Below, piece after piece: positions 1 to 8,773 of a stretch of DNA of 64,000 bases. The stretch comes from Rossellomorea marisflavi (GTDB taxonomy: Bacteria; Bacillota; Bacilli; Bacillales; Bacillaceae_B). The notes beneath the pieces were generated by a model. That model made no database searches. It was not told the origin of the DNA and was given only the letters and a program-made list of their open reading frames with translations. The stretch is taken from assembly GCA_003667865.1 (NCBI GenBank), contig CP033051.1, positions 2,754,501 to 2,818,500 of the forward strand, given 5' to 3'. Both the position numbers and the translations under genes were made by a program. Each line of letters starts with the position of its first letter. The stretch's first letter is position 1.

Positions 1-546
1 TTATTACTTAAGGAGCTAGAGCGAATTAATTCGATTATTGAAGAAATGCTCATGCTTTCAAAGCCGACTGCACCAATAGTAGAGGAAGTTTATTTACAGG
101 ACATAGTCGAAGATATTCTCCCTCTATTACAGCAGACCATAGAGAACCAAGATGTTCACTTTTTTATAAATCTAGAACACACCGCTCTATGTATGGATCC
201 AAAACAAATGAAGCAAGTGTTTCATAACTTAATACGCAATAGCGTTGAGGCTATGAAAGGTAAGGGGAATATCTCTATAACCTCAAGTTCTAGTCTGGAT
301 AAATGTGAGTATTATGTGTTTATCGAGGATAATGGTCCTGGTATTCCTAAAGAGGTAGTTTCATCAATTTTTGAACCTTTTACAAGCTCTAAGGAACAAG
401 GAACTGGTTTAGGTTTAACGATTGTTCAAAGAATTCTTGAGAACCATAAGGGAAGTATATCAATTCATAAAACATCCAATGGAGGTACTGTTATGAAGTT
501 AACATTACCACTCCCTCAGAGAATAATAGATGACTATACAGAATAA
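1..546 (+). CDS. Sporulation-type sensor histidine kinase, C-terminal part (5' end outside window)
   Basis: The reading frame is open from base 1, so the gene is cut by the window edge. The first visible residues (LLKELERINSIIEEMLMLSKP) would be the second DHp helix that follows the phospho-acceptor histidine in KinA/KinE-type kinases. The ATPase domain follows, with the N box NLIRNSVEAM, G1 box DNGPGIP, F box FEPFTSS and G2 box GTGLGLTI. By family it would autophosphorylate and feed the Spo0F phosphorelay, but the sensor domains that would tell KinE from other paralogues are not in view. The stop at 544-546 is followed by a long palindrome (585-671) rather than another gene. Confidence 0.9.
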   Translation, partial: LLLKELERINSIIEEMLMLSKPTAPIVEEVYLQDIVEDILPLLQQTIENQDVHFFINLEHTALCMDPKQMKQVFHNLIRNSVEAMKGKGNISITSSSSLDKCEYYVFIEDNGPGIPKEVVSSIFEPFTSSKEQGTGLGLTIVQRILENHKGSISIHKTSNGGTVMKLTLPLPQRIIDDYTE

Positions 547-584
547 GTTAGAGCTTACATGGTCACTTATAGTAAGCCAAAAAT

Positions 585-671
585 GAAAAAGGTGTTTCAA
601 GTTGGACAACTGCTTCATAACCGTTATGGAACGGAAATGAAGTATTGTGTAACTGTAGAAACATCTTTTTC
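585..671. repeat. Long imperfect palindrome in the kinase-cyclase intergenic region
   Basis: GAAAAAGGTGTTTC at 585-598 pairs with GAAACATCTTTTTC at 658-671. The interior continues to pair (CTTCAT with ATGAAG, then CCGTT/AACGG around a short ATGG loop), giving one hairpin of about 40 bp per arm. The arms can be stretched a few bases further out (581-675). The right arm ends in TTTTTC, so it could also stop transcription from the kinase. The rest of the 547-892 gap shows nothing else clear except the ribosome binding site GGGGGA at 882-887. Confidence 0.7.
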
Positions 672-892
672 ATTTGTTCTTTTCGTAAAGATGTTACTAT
701 AAACGCCTTTTTAGAACAAAGTAAAATGGAGCGGAGAGAAAGGTATATATCTGGTTTCAAGTACTTCAAAAGGTATTAAACGTATATCCTAAAAATCATT
801 CATTTATCATGAAATTGATTTGTTCAAAAAATCTAATTTCTAAACTTCAAACTGTTGGAATATGTTTGTAAAAAAGATAATGGGGGATTACC

Positions 893-2746
893 TTGATAGG
901 AGAAGTGAAAGGATCAATAATGAAGATTTTATCTGAGCTAAAGGACAGTCAAAAATCGGATGGCAGCTGGCGATATTGCTTTGAAAATAGTATTATGACA
1001 GATGCTTATATGATTATATTAATTCGTTCGCTTAAGATAAAAGATGAAGAACTTATAAAGCAACTAGCAAAACGCTTACTTGCTCTCCAGACAAGGGAGG
1101 GGACTTGGAAGTTATTTCAAGACGAGAATGAGGGAAACCTCTCTGCAACTGTCGAAGCTTATTTTGCTTTATTATATAGTGGTCATCTAAGCAAAGATGA
1201 TGTGAGGCTAGAAAAAGCAAGGGAGTTCATTGTACGTAGTGGTGGCTTAGGGAAAGTACATTCAATAACAAAATTTATGCTAGCAACACATGGACAGTAT
1301 GACTGGAATCATTTCTTTCCAATCCCAATACAATTTTTAATGATCCCTAAGAGTTTTCCTATCAGTTTTTGGGATTTTAGTAGCTATGCACGTATACATC
1401 TAGCTCCAATGATGCTGTTAAAAGACAAACAATATACAGTTACAAATGAAATAACTCCAGATATTACACAACTTGCAAATAATCGAGTAATTGCTACTCG
1501 AGATATTGTAGTCCCTCTGTTTATTAAAGATATGGTAAAACAAATCTCTTCCATTCCCTCTACTATTCAAATACATTCACAACAAGTTGCTTTACAATAT
1601 ATGCTTCAACGGATTGAAGCTGACGGTACTTATTACAGCTACTTTAGCTCAACTTTCTTTATGATTTATGCTCTATTATCAATGGGCTATAAAAAAACAG
1701 ACCCTATTATATTGAAAGCATACGTTGGATTGAGAAATATGATTTATGAAACAGAAAGTGGACTGCATGTTCAAAATTCGCCTTCTACGATTTGGGATAC
1801 AAGTTTAATTGCGTATGCAATCCAAGAAGCAGGAATGTCTAGCAAGGATATGACAATACAAAATTCCGTTTCATATTTACTACAACAACAGCACTATAAG
1901 TTTGGTGACTGGGCTATTGAACAAACGAAAGTTATACCCGGTGGGTGGGGGTTTTCTCAAGGGAATACGATTCACCCTGATATTGACGATACGACAGCGG
2001 CTCTGCGTGCCATTACGAATACAGTCATTACAGATACAACGATAAGACAATCGTGGGATCGAGGAGTTCGTTGGTTGCTCGCAATGCAGAATAAAGATGG
2101 TGGTTGGCCAGCATTTGAACCAAATAAGACAAAGCAAATACTAACTTCATTTCCAATGGACGGTGCTGAAGCAGCAAGTATTGACTTTTCTAGTGCAGAT
2201 TTAACAGGACGTACGCTTGAGTTTCTTGGTAACTATGCAGGATTCACAAAGGATCATCCAAAAATTAAGAGAGCAATCAATTGGTTACAAATGGAGCAAG
2301 AGATTAATGGGTCTTGGTATGGACGTTGGGGAATCTGTTATCTATATGGGACATGGGCCGCGGTAACTGGAATGCGTGCAGTCGGTATCTCAAAAAAACA
2401 ATCAAGTTTAATAAAGGCAAGAAAATGGCTTATCGAAGTCCAAAATGATGATGGAGGATGGGGAGAATCTTGTTATAGTGACCAATACAAGAAATTTGTT
2501 CCACTAGGTAAAAGCACTCCATCTCAAACAGCATGGGCTTTAGATGCTCTTATTTCACTATGCTCTAAACCGACACCAGAGATACAAAGAGGGATAGAAG
2601 CTTTACATAATATGGTACAAGAAGGTGGATATTCAAACTATCCAACCGGAGCTGGACTTCCAGGGAATTTTTACATTCGATACCACAGCTATCATCTTAT
2701 TTGGCCATTGCTAACTCTCTCTCATTATGTGAAAAAATATTCATAG
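893..2746 (+). CDS. sqhC: Squalene-hopene / sporulenol-type terpene cyclase
   Basis: 617 residues, close to the usual length of the family (about 630). It has the repeated QW-type motifs of prenyltransferase-like alpha/alpha barrels (for example DGGWPAFEPN, GSWYGRWG, DGGWGES). The protonating acid motif DIDD is at residues 363-366, the DxDD signature of squalene-hopene cyclases. The enzyme would cyclise a linear C30-C35 isoprenoid at the membrane. In Bacillus the homologue makes sporulenol/sesquarterpene lipids of the spore, so that role is likely here, but the substrate cannot be read from the sequence. The start is TTG, fixed by GGGGGA at 882-887. It is apparently monocistronic, with a 99-bp gap to the next gene. 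Confidence 0.93.
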   Translation: MIGEVKGSIMKILSELKDSQKSDGSWRYCFENSIMTDAYMIILIRSLKIKDEELIKQLAKRLLALQTREGTWKLFQDENEGNLSATVEAYFALLYSGHLSKDDVRLEKAREFIVRSGGLGKVHSITKFMLATHGQYDWNHFFPIPIQFLMIPKSFPISFWDFSSYARIHLAPMMLLKDKQYTVTNEITPDITQLANNRVIATRDIVVPLFIKDMVKQISSIPSTIQIHSQQVALQYMLQRIEADGTYYSYFSSTFFMIYALLSMGYKKTDPIILKAYVGLRNMIYETESGLHVQNSPSTIWDTSLIAYAIQEAGMSSKDMTIQNSVSYLLQQQHYKFGDWAIEQTKVIPGGWGFSQGNTIHPDIDDTTAALRAITNTVITDTTIRQSWDRGVRWLLAMQNKDGGWPAFEPNKTKQILTSFPMDGAEAASIDFSSADLTGRTLEFLGNYAGFTKDHPKIKRAINWLQMEQEINGSWYGRWGICYLYGTWAAVTGMRAVGISKKQSSLIKARKWLIEVQNDDGGWGESCYSDQYKKFVPLGKSTPSQTAWALDALISLCSKPTPEIQRGIEALHNMVQEGGYSNYPTGAGLPGNFYIRYHSYHLIWPLLTLSHYVKKYS

Positions 2747-2845
2747 AAATAGAATGTTCTCAAACACATGTCGCTTTAAACAAATAAAATGTGAAGAGTA
2801 TGTAAATATTAGGTAATAACGAATGAGGATAGGAATGGAATACAG

Positions 2846-3376
2846 ATGAATGTTATTTACGGTATTGCTTATGTCTTAGCTGCATACAGGTGGGGAAAGT
2901 GGAAAGACTGGAAAAAATATTATTCTACAATCTTATTTTTCATTATCGGTGATTTGCTTTATCAATATCTCCTTTCTGATCTATATCCTATGTGGAAGTA
3001 TGTGCCGATTGGTCCAGATGCAGAAAAGGGAATGACACACACACATATCGTCTTACTGATCATGCTTATTAAGTATCCATGCACGATATTAATTTATATT
3101 GGAAATTATCCGTATAAGAAAAGAATCATTTATCAGATAGTATATATCGGGTTATGGACATTACTCTTTACAGTAAATGAATTAATAACAAAAGAAATGG
3201 GGGGCATGACCCATCATAATGGTTGGGATATAACGGCTTCTATTATTTTTAATATAGCCATGTTTACCATCCTAACAATTCATTATAAGAAGCCATTAAT
3301 TGCATGGGGTCTTTCTTTTATATTCATCGTCATTTTATGGAATTATTTTCACGTTCCGGGTGAAGTATTTCGGTAA
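2846..3376 (+). CDS. CBO0543-type integral membrane protein, function unknown
   Basis: 176 residues with about five hydrophobic helices. The N-terminal pattern of a cytoplasmic WKDWKKYYSTILFFIIGDLLY segment running into a first pair of helices, followed by a conserved H at THTHIVLL, resembles the CBO0543 family found in many copies in bacilli. No catalytic motif is visible. The ribosome binding site is weak (GGAATGGA). It lies between sqhC and an M42 peptidase on the same strand but with ordinary gaps, so co-transcription is uncertain. Confidence 0.75.
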   Translation: MNVIYGIAYVLAAYRWGKWKDWKKYYSTILFFIIGDLLYQYLLSDLYPMWKYVPIGPDAEKGMTHTHIVLLIMLIKYPCTILIYIGNYPYKKRIIYQIVYIGLWTLLFTVNELITKEMGGMTHHNGWDITASIIFNIAMFTILTIHYKKPLIAWGLSFIFIVILWNYFHVPGEVFR

Positions 3377-3447
3377 ATGGTGGAGGCAGGTAATTGTAAG
3401 TTTAAGAAATAACACGATATAATAAGTAAACAAAAGGGGGAGTGAAT

Positions 3448-4503
3448 ATGAGTACATATCCAAATACAAAGAAAACAATGGAACTGATTAAAACGTTAGT
3501 TGAAATTCCAAGTCCTTCAGGAAATACAGAGGAAATTATAAGGTTTGTTGAAGAAAACTTATCTGAACGTAATGTAGAAATGACTCGAAACCGAAAAGGT
3601 GGTCTTATTGTCACACTACCTGGTGAAAATACGAGTAGTCATCGGATGCTAACGGCCCATGTGGATACATTAGGAGCAATGGTAAAAGAAATCAAAAGTG
3701 ATGGACGTTTACGTTTATCAATGATTGGTGGATTTCGTTGGAATGCAGTCGAGGGTGAATATTGCCATATCGAGACAGCTTCAGGTAAGCGTGTTTCAGG
3801 GACAATACTAATGCATCAAACATCAGTTCATGTTTATAAAAATGCTGGAGAAGCAAAACGTGATGAAACAAATATTGAGGTACGAATTGATGCTCGAGTA
3901 AATAGTGCTGAGGAAGTTAGGGAGCTTGGTATTGAAGTCGGAGATTTTGTCTCCTTTGATCCTCGTGCAGAAATAACAGAAAATGGTTTTATTAAATCAA
4001 GGCATTTAGATGATAAAGCAAGTGTAGGCATGCTGTTACAGCTAATTCATTATATCGTAACTGAAAACATTACGTTACCGTATACAACACATTTCTTAAT
4101 TTCAAATAATGAAGAAATAGGATATGGTGGGAACTCAAATATAACTCCTGAAACAGTAGAATATTTGGCAGTAGACATGGGAGCATTAGGTGATGGACAA
4201 CGTTCCGATGAATTTACAGTATCCATTTGTGCAAAAGATTCTAGCGGTCCTTATCATTTAGGACTTCGTAAGCATTTAGTTGAGCTAGCAGAGAAAAATA
4301 ATATTGAATATAAAGTGGATATTTATCCTTATTATGGGTCAGATGCTTCAGCAGCTATTCGTGCGGGACATGATATCGTACACGGCTTAATAGGTGCAGG
4401 CATTGATGCATCACATGCATATGAACGTACACATGAAACTTCATTATTTAATACTGAGAAACTTTTGTATCATTATGTTCAATCTAAGATGGTAATGGAA
4501 TAA
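3448..4503 (+). CDS. M42 family metallo-aminopeptidase / endoglucanase-like
   Basis: 351 residues, typical length for M42 (YtoP/YsdC-type) peptidases, which are cytoplasmic dodecamers that trim peptides with two metal ions. Visible ligands and catalytic residues: AHVDTLG (metal His/Asp and catalytic Asp), RHLDDKAS (bridging Asp), NNEEIGYGG (catalytic Glu pair), VDMGALG (metal Asp) and a late His in DASHAYERTHETS. The upstream GTG at 3442 touches the ribosome binding site GGGGGAG, so ATG at 3448 is chosen. A strong terminator follows. The family is clear but substrate preference is not. Confidence 0.92.
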   Translation: MSTYPNTKKTMELIKTLVEIPSPSGNTEEIIRFVEENLSERNVEMTRNRKGGLIVTLPGENTSSHRMLTAHVDTLGAMVKEIKSDGRLRLSMIGGFRWNAVEGEYCHIETASGKRVSGTILMHQTSVHVYKNAGEAKRDETNIEVRIDARVNSAEEVRELGIEVGDFVSFDPRAEITENGFIKSRHLDDKASVGMLLQLIHYIVTENITLPYTTHFLISNNEEIGYGGNSNITPETVEYLAVDMGALGDGQRSDEFTVSICAKDSSGPYHLGLRKHLVELAEKNNIEYKVDIYPYYGSDASAAIRAGHDIVHGLIGAGIDASHAYERTHETSLFNTEKLLYHYVQSKMVME

Positions 4504-4510
4504 TGACAAG

Positions 4511-4550
4511 GGACTTCTAAAGAAATCAAACTTCTTTAGAGGTCCTTTTT
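4511..4550 (+). terminator. Rho-independent terminator after the M42 peptidase
   Basis: GGACTTCTAAAGAA at 4511-4524 pairs with TTCTTTAGAGGTCC (one G-U pair), followed by TTTTT. Confidence 0.9.
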
Positions 4551-4797
4551 ATATCAAAAAACAATATGAAATTTCTTTTACCATAAGAGTTTGTTTTAAC
4601 GCTATAAGATGGAGAGCAGTCGAGAGTAAAACGTATTAATATTACTTAATGTTAAGAATTGGAGATTGTAATGTAAAAGGTATTTCTAATCTTTAATAAT
4701 AAATGGTAAAATAAAAGAGTTTACTAACAAAGGAACATTACGACGAGTAATGGAGCTTTTAAGAGCGAATAGGATAGAAGAAAGGCGAGATATCTAA

Positions 4798-6267
4798 ATG
4801 AATGCAAACGACCTGTTATCGGCGTTAAAAGTTAAGAAGATATTTGGAGAAATTCCTGAACAAATTTCGGCAATTCATGTTGATTCACGAAAAGTAGAAA
4901 ACGGTAGTATGTTTATTTGCACTAGAGGTTATACCGTTGACGGACATGATTTTGCTCAGGATGCTATAAATAAGGGTGCTACAGTAATTGTTTCTGAAAA
5001 AGAATTAGATATTTCTACAGAGAATGCAACAATTGTTATCGTTAAAGATACATATAAAGCGTTAGCACAGCTCGTCACTAAATTTTATGATTATCCTTCA
5101 AATAAACTTCAAGTGTTTGGCGTAACGGGAACCAATGGGAAAACAACGGTTTCAAATCTCATTTATGCCATTATGAAAAAATTAAATGAAAAGTGTGCGT
5201 TATCTGGTACAATTGGATTTAATTTGGATGGGGAATTTTTTCAAAGTGATAACACTACCTGTGATACGTTAACGACTCAAAAAATGCTTCAACAAGCAAT
5301 TGATAAGGGGATTGATAACTTTGTACTAGAGGTTTCCTCTCATGGTCTTTCGCTTGGTCGTTTATGGGGAGTGAATTTTGATATTGTGGCGTTCACCAAT
5401 TTAAGTCATGATCATTTAGACTACCATCAAACAATGGAGCATTATGGTTATGCAAAAGGCCTTTTATTTTCACAGCTTGGACAAGACCTAACAGATCCGA
5501 AATATGTCATACTCAACCAAGATGATGATTGGTATCACCGTTATTGTAGTATGACATCACATGAAGTAATTAGCTATGGAATTGAGTCAAATGCAGATTT
5601 TAAAGCTGAGAATATCCAGTTCTATAATGATCATACAACGTTTACATTACATTCTCCCGAAGGTAGCTTTGAGGTACACACAAAACTACTAGGTCAATTT
5701 AATGTATACAATGTTATGACTGCTATTGCTTGTATATTTGCTCGAGGGATAAATGTAGAGGAAATTGTTTCAATTATCCGCGACATTCCTCCAGTGAATG
5801 GGCGTATGGAGAAAGTGGAGGTCCAAGCCCCTTTATCGATTTATATTGATTATGCTCATACAGCAGATGCTATTGAGAAAGCGATTCAATCTGTTATGCC
5901 TTTTAAGAAGAATCGCATTATTTTCTTAGTGGGAACTGGTGGAAATCGTGACAAGTCAAAGAGACCTTCTATGGCTGCTAAGGCGTCACTTGCAGATTAT
6001 GTGATTTTGACTACCGATGACCCCCGATATGAGGAATATGATAGTATTTTAAAGGACTTGGAGCAAGGAATGAAGCATAGCCAATATGCATTAATTGGTG
6101 ATCGAGAAAAGGCTGTTGAGCATGCAATTGAAATTAGCGAGCCAGGGGATATTATTATTTTTGCTGGAAAAGGACACGAGGATTACCAGATCATTGAAAA
6201 TAAAAAATACCCACATAGTGATCGTGAAATTGCTATAGAGAAAAGTAAAATAAAGTTTCGTTCATAA
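4798..6267 (+). CDS. MurE-like UDP-N-acetylmuramyl-tripeptide ligase paralogue
   Basis: 489 residues, a full-length Mur ligase. The N-terminal UDP-binding domain is followed by the ATP-binding loop VTGTNGKTT (Lys115), then the central domain (VLEVSSHGL, TNLSHDHLDYH) and the C-terminal domain (DYAHTADAIEKA, GTGGNRDKSKR). MurE adds the third stem-peptide residue to UDP-MurNAc-L-Ala-D-Glu. In meso-DAP enzymes the specificity motif is DNPR; here it reads DDPR at 407-410 (TTDDPRYE). The gene stands alone, far from any division/cell-wall cluster, so it is probably a second copy. It may serve sporulation cortex or another muropeptide-like substrate, which is inference. It is flanked by its own terminator. 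Confidence 0.87.
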   Translation: MNANDLLSALKVKKIFGEIPEQISAIHVDSRKVENGSMFICTRGYTVDGHDFAQDAINKGATVIVSEKELDISTENATIVIVKDTYKALAQLVTKFYDYPSNKLQVFGVTGTNGKTTVSNLIYAIMKKLNEKCALSGTIGFNLDGEFFQSDNTTCDTLTTQKMLQQAIDKGIDNFVLEVSSHGLSLGRLWGVNFDIVAFTNLSHDHLDYHQTMEHYGYAKGLLFSQLGQDLTDPKYVILNQDDDWYHRYCSMTSHEVISYGIESNADFKAENIQFYNDHTTFTLHSPEGSFEVHTKLLGQFNVYNVMTAIACIFARGINVEEIVSIIRDIPPVNGRMEKVEVQAPLSIYIDYAHTADAIEKAIQSVMPFKKNRIIFLVGTGGNRDKSKRPSMAAKASLADYVILTTDDPRYEEYDSILKDLEQGMKHSQYALIGDREKAVEHAIEISEPGDIIIFAGKGHEDYQIIENKKYPHSDREIAIEKSKIKFRS

Positions 6268-6290
6268 GCTGCTATTTAGCAGCTTTTTTA
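6267..6290 (+). terminator. Terminator of the MurE-like gene
   Basis: AGCTGCTA-TT-TAGCAGCT perfect hairpin (6267-6284) followed by TTTTTA; it begins at the last base of the stop codon. Confidence 0.88.
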
Positions 6291-6380
6291 TATTGTATCG
6301 ATTAAGTGTACTTAAATAATAGGAGGGAATTATCAGATTACAATTGAAACGATCAATCATCTAGTCTTCCTGAACATTAG

Positions 6381-6461
6381 CAAACGGACACAGGTTAATT
6401 CAATTATACAATCTCAGTCATATACTATATTTATTATATTTTGAACACTGGTGTCCGTTTG
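6381..6461. repeat. Widely spaced inverted repeat
   Basis: CAAACGGACAC at 6381-6391 is exactly complementary to GTGTCCGTTTG at 6451-6461, enclosing 59 bp of AT-rich DNA. Pairing can continue imperfectly inward (TTCAA/TTGAA). It lies between the convergent MurE-like and ohr genes. It is not a clear terminator because no T-run follows either arm. Confidence 0.5.
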
Positions 6462-6497
6462 ATTCGTCCGACTAGCACATTATAGGGAGCCATGCCA

Positions 6498-6917
6498 TTA
6501 CTTACGATTCAATTTAACTTCAATTCCCCCTGAAAATGCTTTTGAATATGGACATGCAGTATGTGCTTTCTCCATGAGTCTAAATGCTTCTTCTTTCTCA
6601 ACTCCTAAAATTTTCACATCAAGAGTAATGGCTAATTTGTAATATCCATCACTAGTATCCTTTCCTAAAGAAACATGTGCAGTCACTTCTGTGTCTTCTA
6701 TCGATAGTTGTTCTTCCTCAATTACTAATTGTAGAGCACTTTGAAAACAAGCGGCATACCCTGCAGCAAAGAGCTCCTCAGGGTTTGTTCCATTTTTACC
6801 ATTTCCTCCTAGCTCTTGGGGGACTCTTAGATTTTCATGAAACGAACCATTAACTGAAGCCACTTCCCCATTTCGTCCATTTCTAGCTGTCACAATGGCA
6901 GTATATAAAGAATTCAT
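6498..6917 (-). CDS. Ohr-type organic hydroperoxide reductase
   Basis: 139 residues, the standard Ohr length. Two redox cysteines are placed as in the family: Cys57 in AACFQSAL and Cys122 in ACPYSKAF. Ohr reduces fatty-acid and other organic hydroperoxides using lipoylated proteins as the electron source. The start is supported by AAAGGAG upstream. In B. subtilis ohrA and ohrB flank the MarR-type repressor gene ohrR; no ohrR is adjacent here, so regulation cannot be inferred. It is separate from the longer OsmC-type protein at 51699-52205. Confidence 0.93.
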   Translation of the reverse strand: MNSLYTAIVTARNGRNGEVASVNGSFHENLRVPQELGGNGKNGTNPEELFAAGYAACFQSALQLVIEEEQLSIEDTEVTAHVSLGKDTSDGYYKLAITLDVKILGVEKEEAFRLMEKAHTACPYSKAFSGGIEVKLNRK

Positions 6918-7043
6918 TTCCTAATTCTCCTTTCTAGTAGTCTAGTTGAACTTTTCCCAGTTTCATACGATATAAACCTTATAGGGATAGACGAATCCTA
7001 GAATATTTGGTAAATTTAAAACAAGTATTTACATATAGAAAGA

Positions 7044-8144
7044 ATGAAGAAAATGAAACTTTCACTCCATTTGGATGATTACGAAACAGAAAAGATCTTT
7101 TCCTATTTAAGATGGATCTTTCTCCTATTAGCAGTCTGCATGTTTTATGTTCCACCATTCTCAACAAATCTTATTTATAATAAAGACTTGTTTCCTCTGC
7201 TGCTAGCTGGTGGAATCTTTTATATGACCATTACACAAATCTATCTCGATAAAGCAAAACAAAATCAAAAACACCTCAAGACGATTTTAAAGGCTGGTAT
7301 TGTTTTTGATTATGTAGCCCTTATCTGGCTTATGGCTCTGACTGGTGGAGTACATAGCCCTCTATTCCCGATATCATATTTATTGGTGATGCATGCGACG
7401 ATCTATTGGAGATCGTTAGGTGCTCTTTTTTCAACTTTAAGTGTCACAATCGGTTACTCTATTATGGCTTTAGTAACAATAGATTCTTCCTCTTTTGAAG
7501 AATTATTTTCCTTTAGTCTCAATTTACTATTCTTATGGATTCTTGGGGTATTTGGAGCCATGATTATGTTGAGAGAACGATCACAGTATTTTCAAAAGAA
7601 AGCCTACCATTATCAGTTAAATCAAGATTACCTTTCAGGACTTTTTAACCATCGATATTTCCAAGATGAGATTCGTAACAAAATTTCTAATTTAGAGCCC
7701 TTTTATCTCTTACTCGGGGATATAGATGATTTCAAGAAAATAAATGATGAAAAAGGACATCTCGTTGGGGATCAAGTTATTAGGGAAGTAGGAAAACAGT
7801 TTATTATTCTCTCAGATAAATATTCCGGTAAAGCTTTTCGATATGGTGGAGAAGAGTTTGCGTTTTTACTACCGGTTCTTACAAAGGATAAAGTACAGAC
7901 CTTTCTAAATGAGCTTTACTCAGCCTTATCGCATTTAGAGCTTAACGAAGAAATGTATTCTATAACAATGAGCTTTGGTCAAGCAGTCAATCAAAATGGG
8001 ACCCAGGCCGAGGAATTAATAAAGCTTGCTGACCAAAGGCTATATATGGCGAAACGAAATGGGAAAAATCAAGTCGTATTAGATACGCATGAAGTGTTTA
8101 CAGCGAATCTCAATCATACCGAGACAAAACAATCAGTCGTTTAA
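7044..8144 (+). CDS. Membrane-bound diguanylate cyclase (5-6 TM plus GGDEF)
   Basis: 366 residues. Residues about 20-180 hold five or six membrane helices, followed by a GGDEF domain with the active-site signature RYGGEEF (GGEEF at 268-272) and the usual DIDDFKKINDEKGH metal/substrate segment. It should condense two GTP to c-di-GMP at the membrane. There is no RxxD pair at the position of the product-inhibition I-site, so feedback inhibition may be absent. The layout resembles B. subtilis DgcK (YhcK). The ribosome binding site is poor (AGAAAG), so ATG 7053 is an alternative start. A terminator follows. Confidence 0.9.
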   Translation: MKKMKLSLHLDDYETEKIFSYLRWIFLLLAVCMFYVPPFSTNLIYNKDLFPLLLAGGIFYMTITQIYLDKAKQNQKHLKTILKAGIVFDYVALIWLMALTGGVHSPLFPISYLLVMHATIYWRSLGALFSTLSVTIGYSIMALVTIDSSSFEELFSFSLNLLFLWILGVFGAMIMLRERSQYFQKKAYHYQLNQDYLSGLFNHRYFQDEIRNKISNLEPFYLLLGDIDDFKKINDEKGHLVGDQVIREVGKQFIILSDKYSGKAFRYGGEEFAFLLPVLTKDKVQTFLNELYSALSHLELNEEMYSITMSFGQAVNQNGTQAEELIKLADQRLYMAKRNGKNQVVLDTHEVFTANLNHTETKQSVV

Positions 8145-8153
8145 TTATAAAGA

Positions 8154-8195
8154 GCCTAAAAAACAGTGTAATGTCCACTGTTTTTTAGCTTTTTA
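8154..8195 (+). terminator. Terminator of the diguanylate cyclase gene
   Basis: GCCTAAAAAACAGTG pairs with CACTGTTTTTTAGC, followed by TTTTTAT. Confidence 0.88.
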
Positions 8196-8312
8196 TGACA
8201 TATACATTTTTGATGAAATCAATCTAAAAATACAAATAGGTTTTACGAAAACCTTGAAGTTCTTTTCTTATTTGTATACAATTTTTCTAGCATTTGTTTG
8301 GAGGGAAGGGTT

Positions 8313-8546
8313 TTGAAAATCCGTAAAAGTATTTCTGAAACAGGAGAACAAAAAGTTTATATTTATGAGAATAAAAAAGAAGAATTTTTCATTGTTTCTT
8401 TACCAGATATAGAATGGAGTATCTCTTTTTTATATGAGGATATAAATATTCGAGAGAAACTACTTCAATCTTTAGTGAAGAAAATGGACCAGAATGAAGC
8501 GGAAATTTTATCAAGTCGTATTCTTCAATGGACTAATGAAATGTAA
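8313..8546 (+). CDS. YueH-like small protein
   Basis: 77 residues from TTG 8313, which sits after GGAGGGAAGGG (8300-8310). The earlier in-frame TTG at 8298 overlaps that site and is rejected. The segment VYIYENKKEEFFIVSLPDIEW carries the YIYEN signature of the YueH-like family, small cytosolic Bacillus proteins of unknown function. There is no signal peptide or membrane helix. It has its own terminator at 8618-8647. Family assignment is from memory of the motif. Confidence 0.75.
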   Translation: MKIRKSISETGEQKVYIYENKKEEFFIVSLPDIEWSISFLYEDINIREKLLQSLVKKMDQNEAEILSSRILQWTNEM

Positions 8547-8617
8547 TCATGTAACTAGTCGGTTTTGTAACACCTAATGTTATGAAAACGGACAATTTGA
8601 GAGTTTTATTTAAAATA

Positions 8618-8647
8618 AGATCCATTTTTACTTAATGGATCTTTTCT
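8618..8647 (+). terminator. Terminator after the YueH-like gene
   Basis: AGATCCATT (8618-8626) pairs with AATGGATCT (8634-8642), followed by TTTCT. Confidence 0.8.
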
Positions 8648-8773
8648 ATTCATAACAATCTCATACCGTTCATAATGGTAAAGTTTCTGCGTATATTGAA
8701 AAACTTCATTGCATTGTACTAGGGGAACGAATATGATGAGATTATGATTTTTACACAGGAAAGGATTACACAA

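Noticed and set aside
563..769. A minus-strand open frame of 68 codons downstream of the kinase
   Set aside because: It runs across the long palindrome, has no ribosome binding site and no recognisable product.
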